A stretch of DNA of 5,652 bases. It comes from Oscillospiraceae bacterium (GTDB lineage: Bacteria; Bacillota; Clostridia; Oscillospirales; Oscillospiraceae). The notes beneath the pieces were generated by a model. It was not told where the DNA came from, did no database searches, and saw only the letters and a list, made by a program, of their open reading frames with translations. Positions 5,442 through 5,652 of this stretch are shown here, piece after piece (the stretch's first letter is position 1; the number at the start of each line of letters is the position of its first letter). Location: assembly GCA_902767395.1 (NCBI GenBank), contig CACXHI010000015.1, positions 1 to 5,652 on the forward strand, in the 5' to 3' direction. The position numbers and the translations under genes were made by a program.

Positions 5442-5652
5442 AAAGAACACAGCTTGCAAAGCTTCTGACGTTTTTACCTCTGGCAATGACCCTGATCTGG
5501 CTGCAATTTCTGCCGGACCGGGTTCCCATTCGCTACAGCTTTTCCGGCGCAATCGACGCGTGGGGCTCCAAATGGACGTATCTGATTCTTCCCGGCGTGG
5601 TTCTTGCGATGGGGATTGCCATTGCCGCCACCGCATTGCGCACCAACCGGGC
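5438..5652 (+). CDS. SdpI-family (DUF1648) membrane protein, C-terminus cut by window edge
   Basis: The first 71 residues of a polytopic membrane protein. A transmembrane helix covers about 6-25 (LAKLLTFLPLAMTLIWLQFL). It is followed by the DUF1648 motif LPDRVPIRYSFSGAIDAWGSKW (25-46), comparable to the LPxxIPxHFxxxGxxDxWxSK pattern of SdpI/YfhL proteins. A second helix covers about 48-66 (YLILPGVVLAMGIAIAATAL). In Bacillus subtilis SdpI gives immunity to the SdpC toxin and signals by binding SdpR. Most SdpI-family proteins elsewhere have no known toxin partner. The ATG overlaps the repressor TGA as ATGA (5438-5441), with GGAGGGG about 7 bases upstream, so the two are co-translated and likely function together. 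The remainder, expected to contain several more helices, is outside the window, so an intact gene is not proven. Confidence 0.87.
   Translation, partial: MKRTQLAKLLTFLPLAMTLIWLQFLPDRVPIRYSFSGAIDAWGSKWTYLILPGVVLAMGIAIAATALRTNR

Overview
The window looks like a chromosomal segment of a GC-rich, low-GC-Gram-positive-lineage anaerobe, most likely a spore-forming Clostridia member of the Oscillospiraceae/Ruminococcaceae type. The grounds are gene content (ScpA/ScpB, YtfJ/GerW, a DUF2953 protein and an S11 D-Ala-D-Ala carboxypeptidase in one run), strong GGAGG-type ribosome binding sites, and GC-rich codons beside an AT-rich promoter region. The taxonomic call is an inference from gene families and synteny.

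Positions 1-4977 are a tightly packed minus-strand operon. In transcription order it reads: site-2 (M50) metalloprotease, scpA, scpB, DUF2953 membrane protein, ytfJ, D-Ala-D-Ala carboxypeptidase, and rluB, which runs off the left edge. Junctions are ATGA overlaps (scpB/DUF2953, carboxypeptidase/rluB), an 11-base overlap (scpA/scpB), an abutting stop-start (DUF2953/ytfJ), or gaps of about 60 bases. A sigma-A type promoter with an extended -10 lies at 5033-5061. The transcript starts with a short leader carrying a GC-rich hairpin beside the first Shine-Dalgarno.

Positions 5172-5652 hold a divergent plus-strand pair: an SdpR-family ArsR-type repressor and, overlapping it by ATGA, the start of an SdpI-family (DUF1648) membrane protein cut by the right edge. 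A near-consensus promoter (TTGACA, 17-base spacer, TATGCT with TG extension) precedes the repressor. A perfect 9-base inverted repeat sits just upstream of its -35 and is a good operator candidate.

Functionally, the operon joins chromosome condensation/segregation (ScpA, ScpB), spore or envelope functions (YtfJ, DUF2953, carboxypeptidase, M50 protease) and ribosome maturation (RluB), an arrangement related to the scpA-scpB-...-dacB-...-rluB neighbourhood of Bacillus. The divergent pair resembles the Bacillus subtilis sdpRI signalling/immunity module. No toxin genes, mobile elements, CRISPR, tRNA or rRNA were seen. Most of the window is ordinary core genome; the sdpRI-like pair with its operator is the most interesting part.
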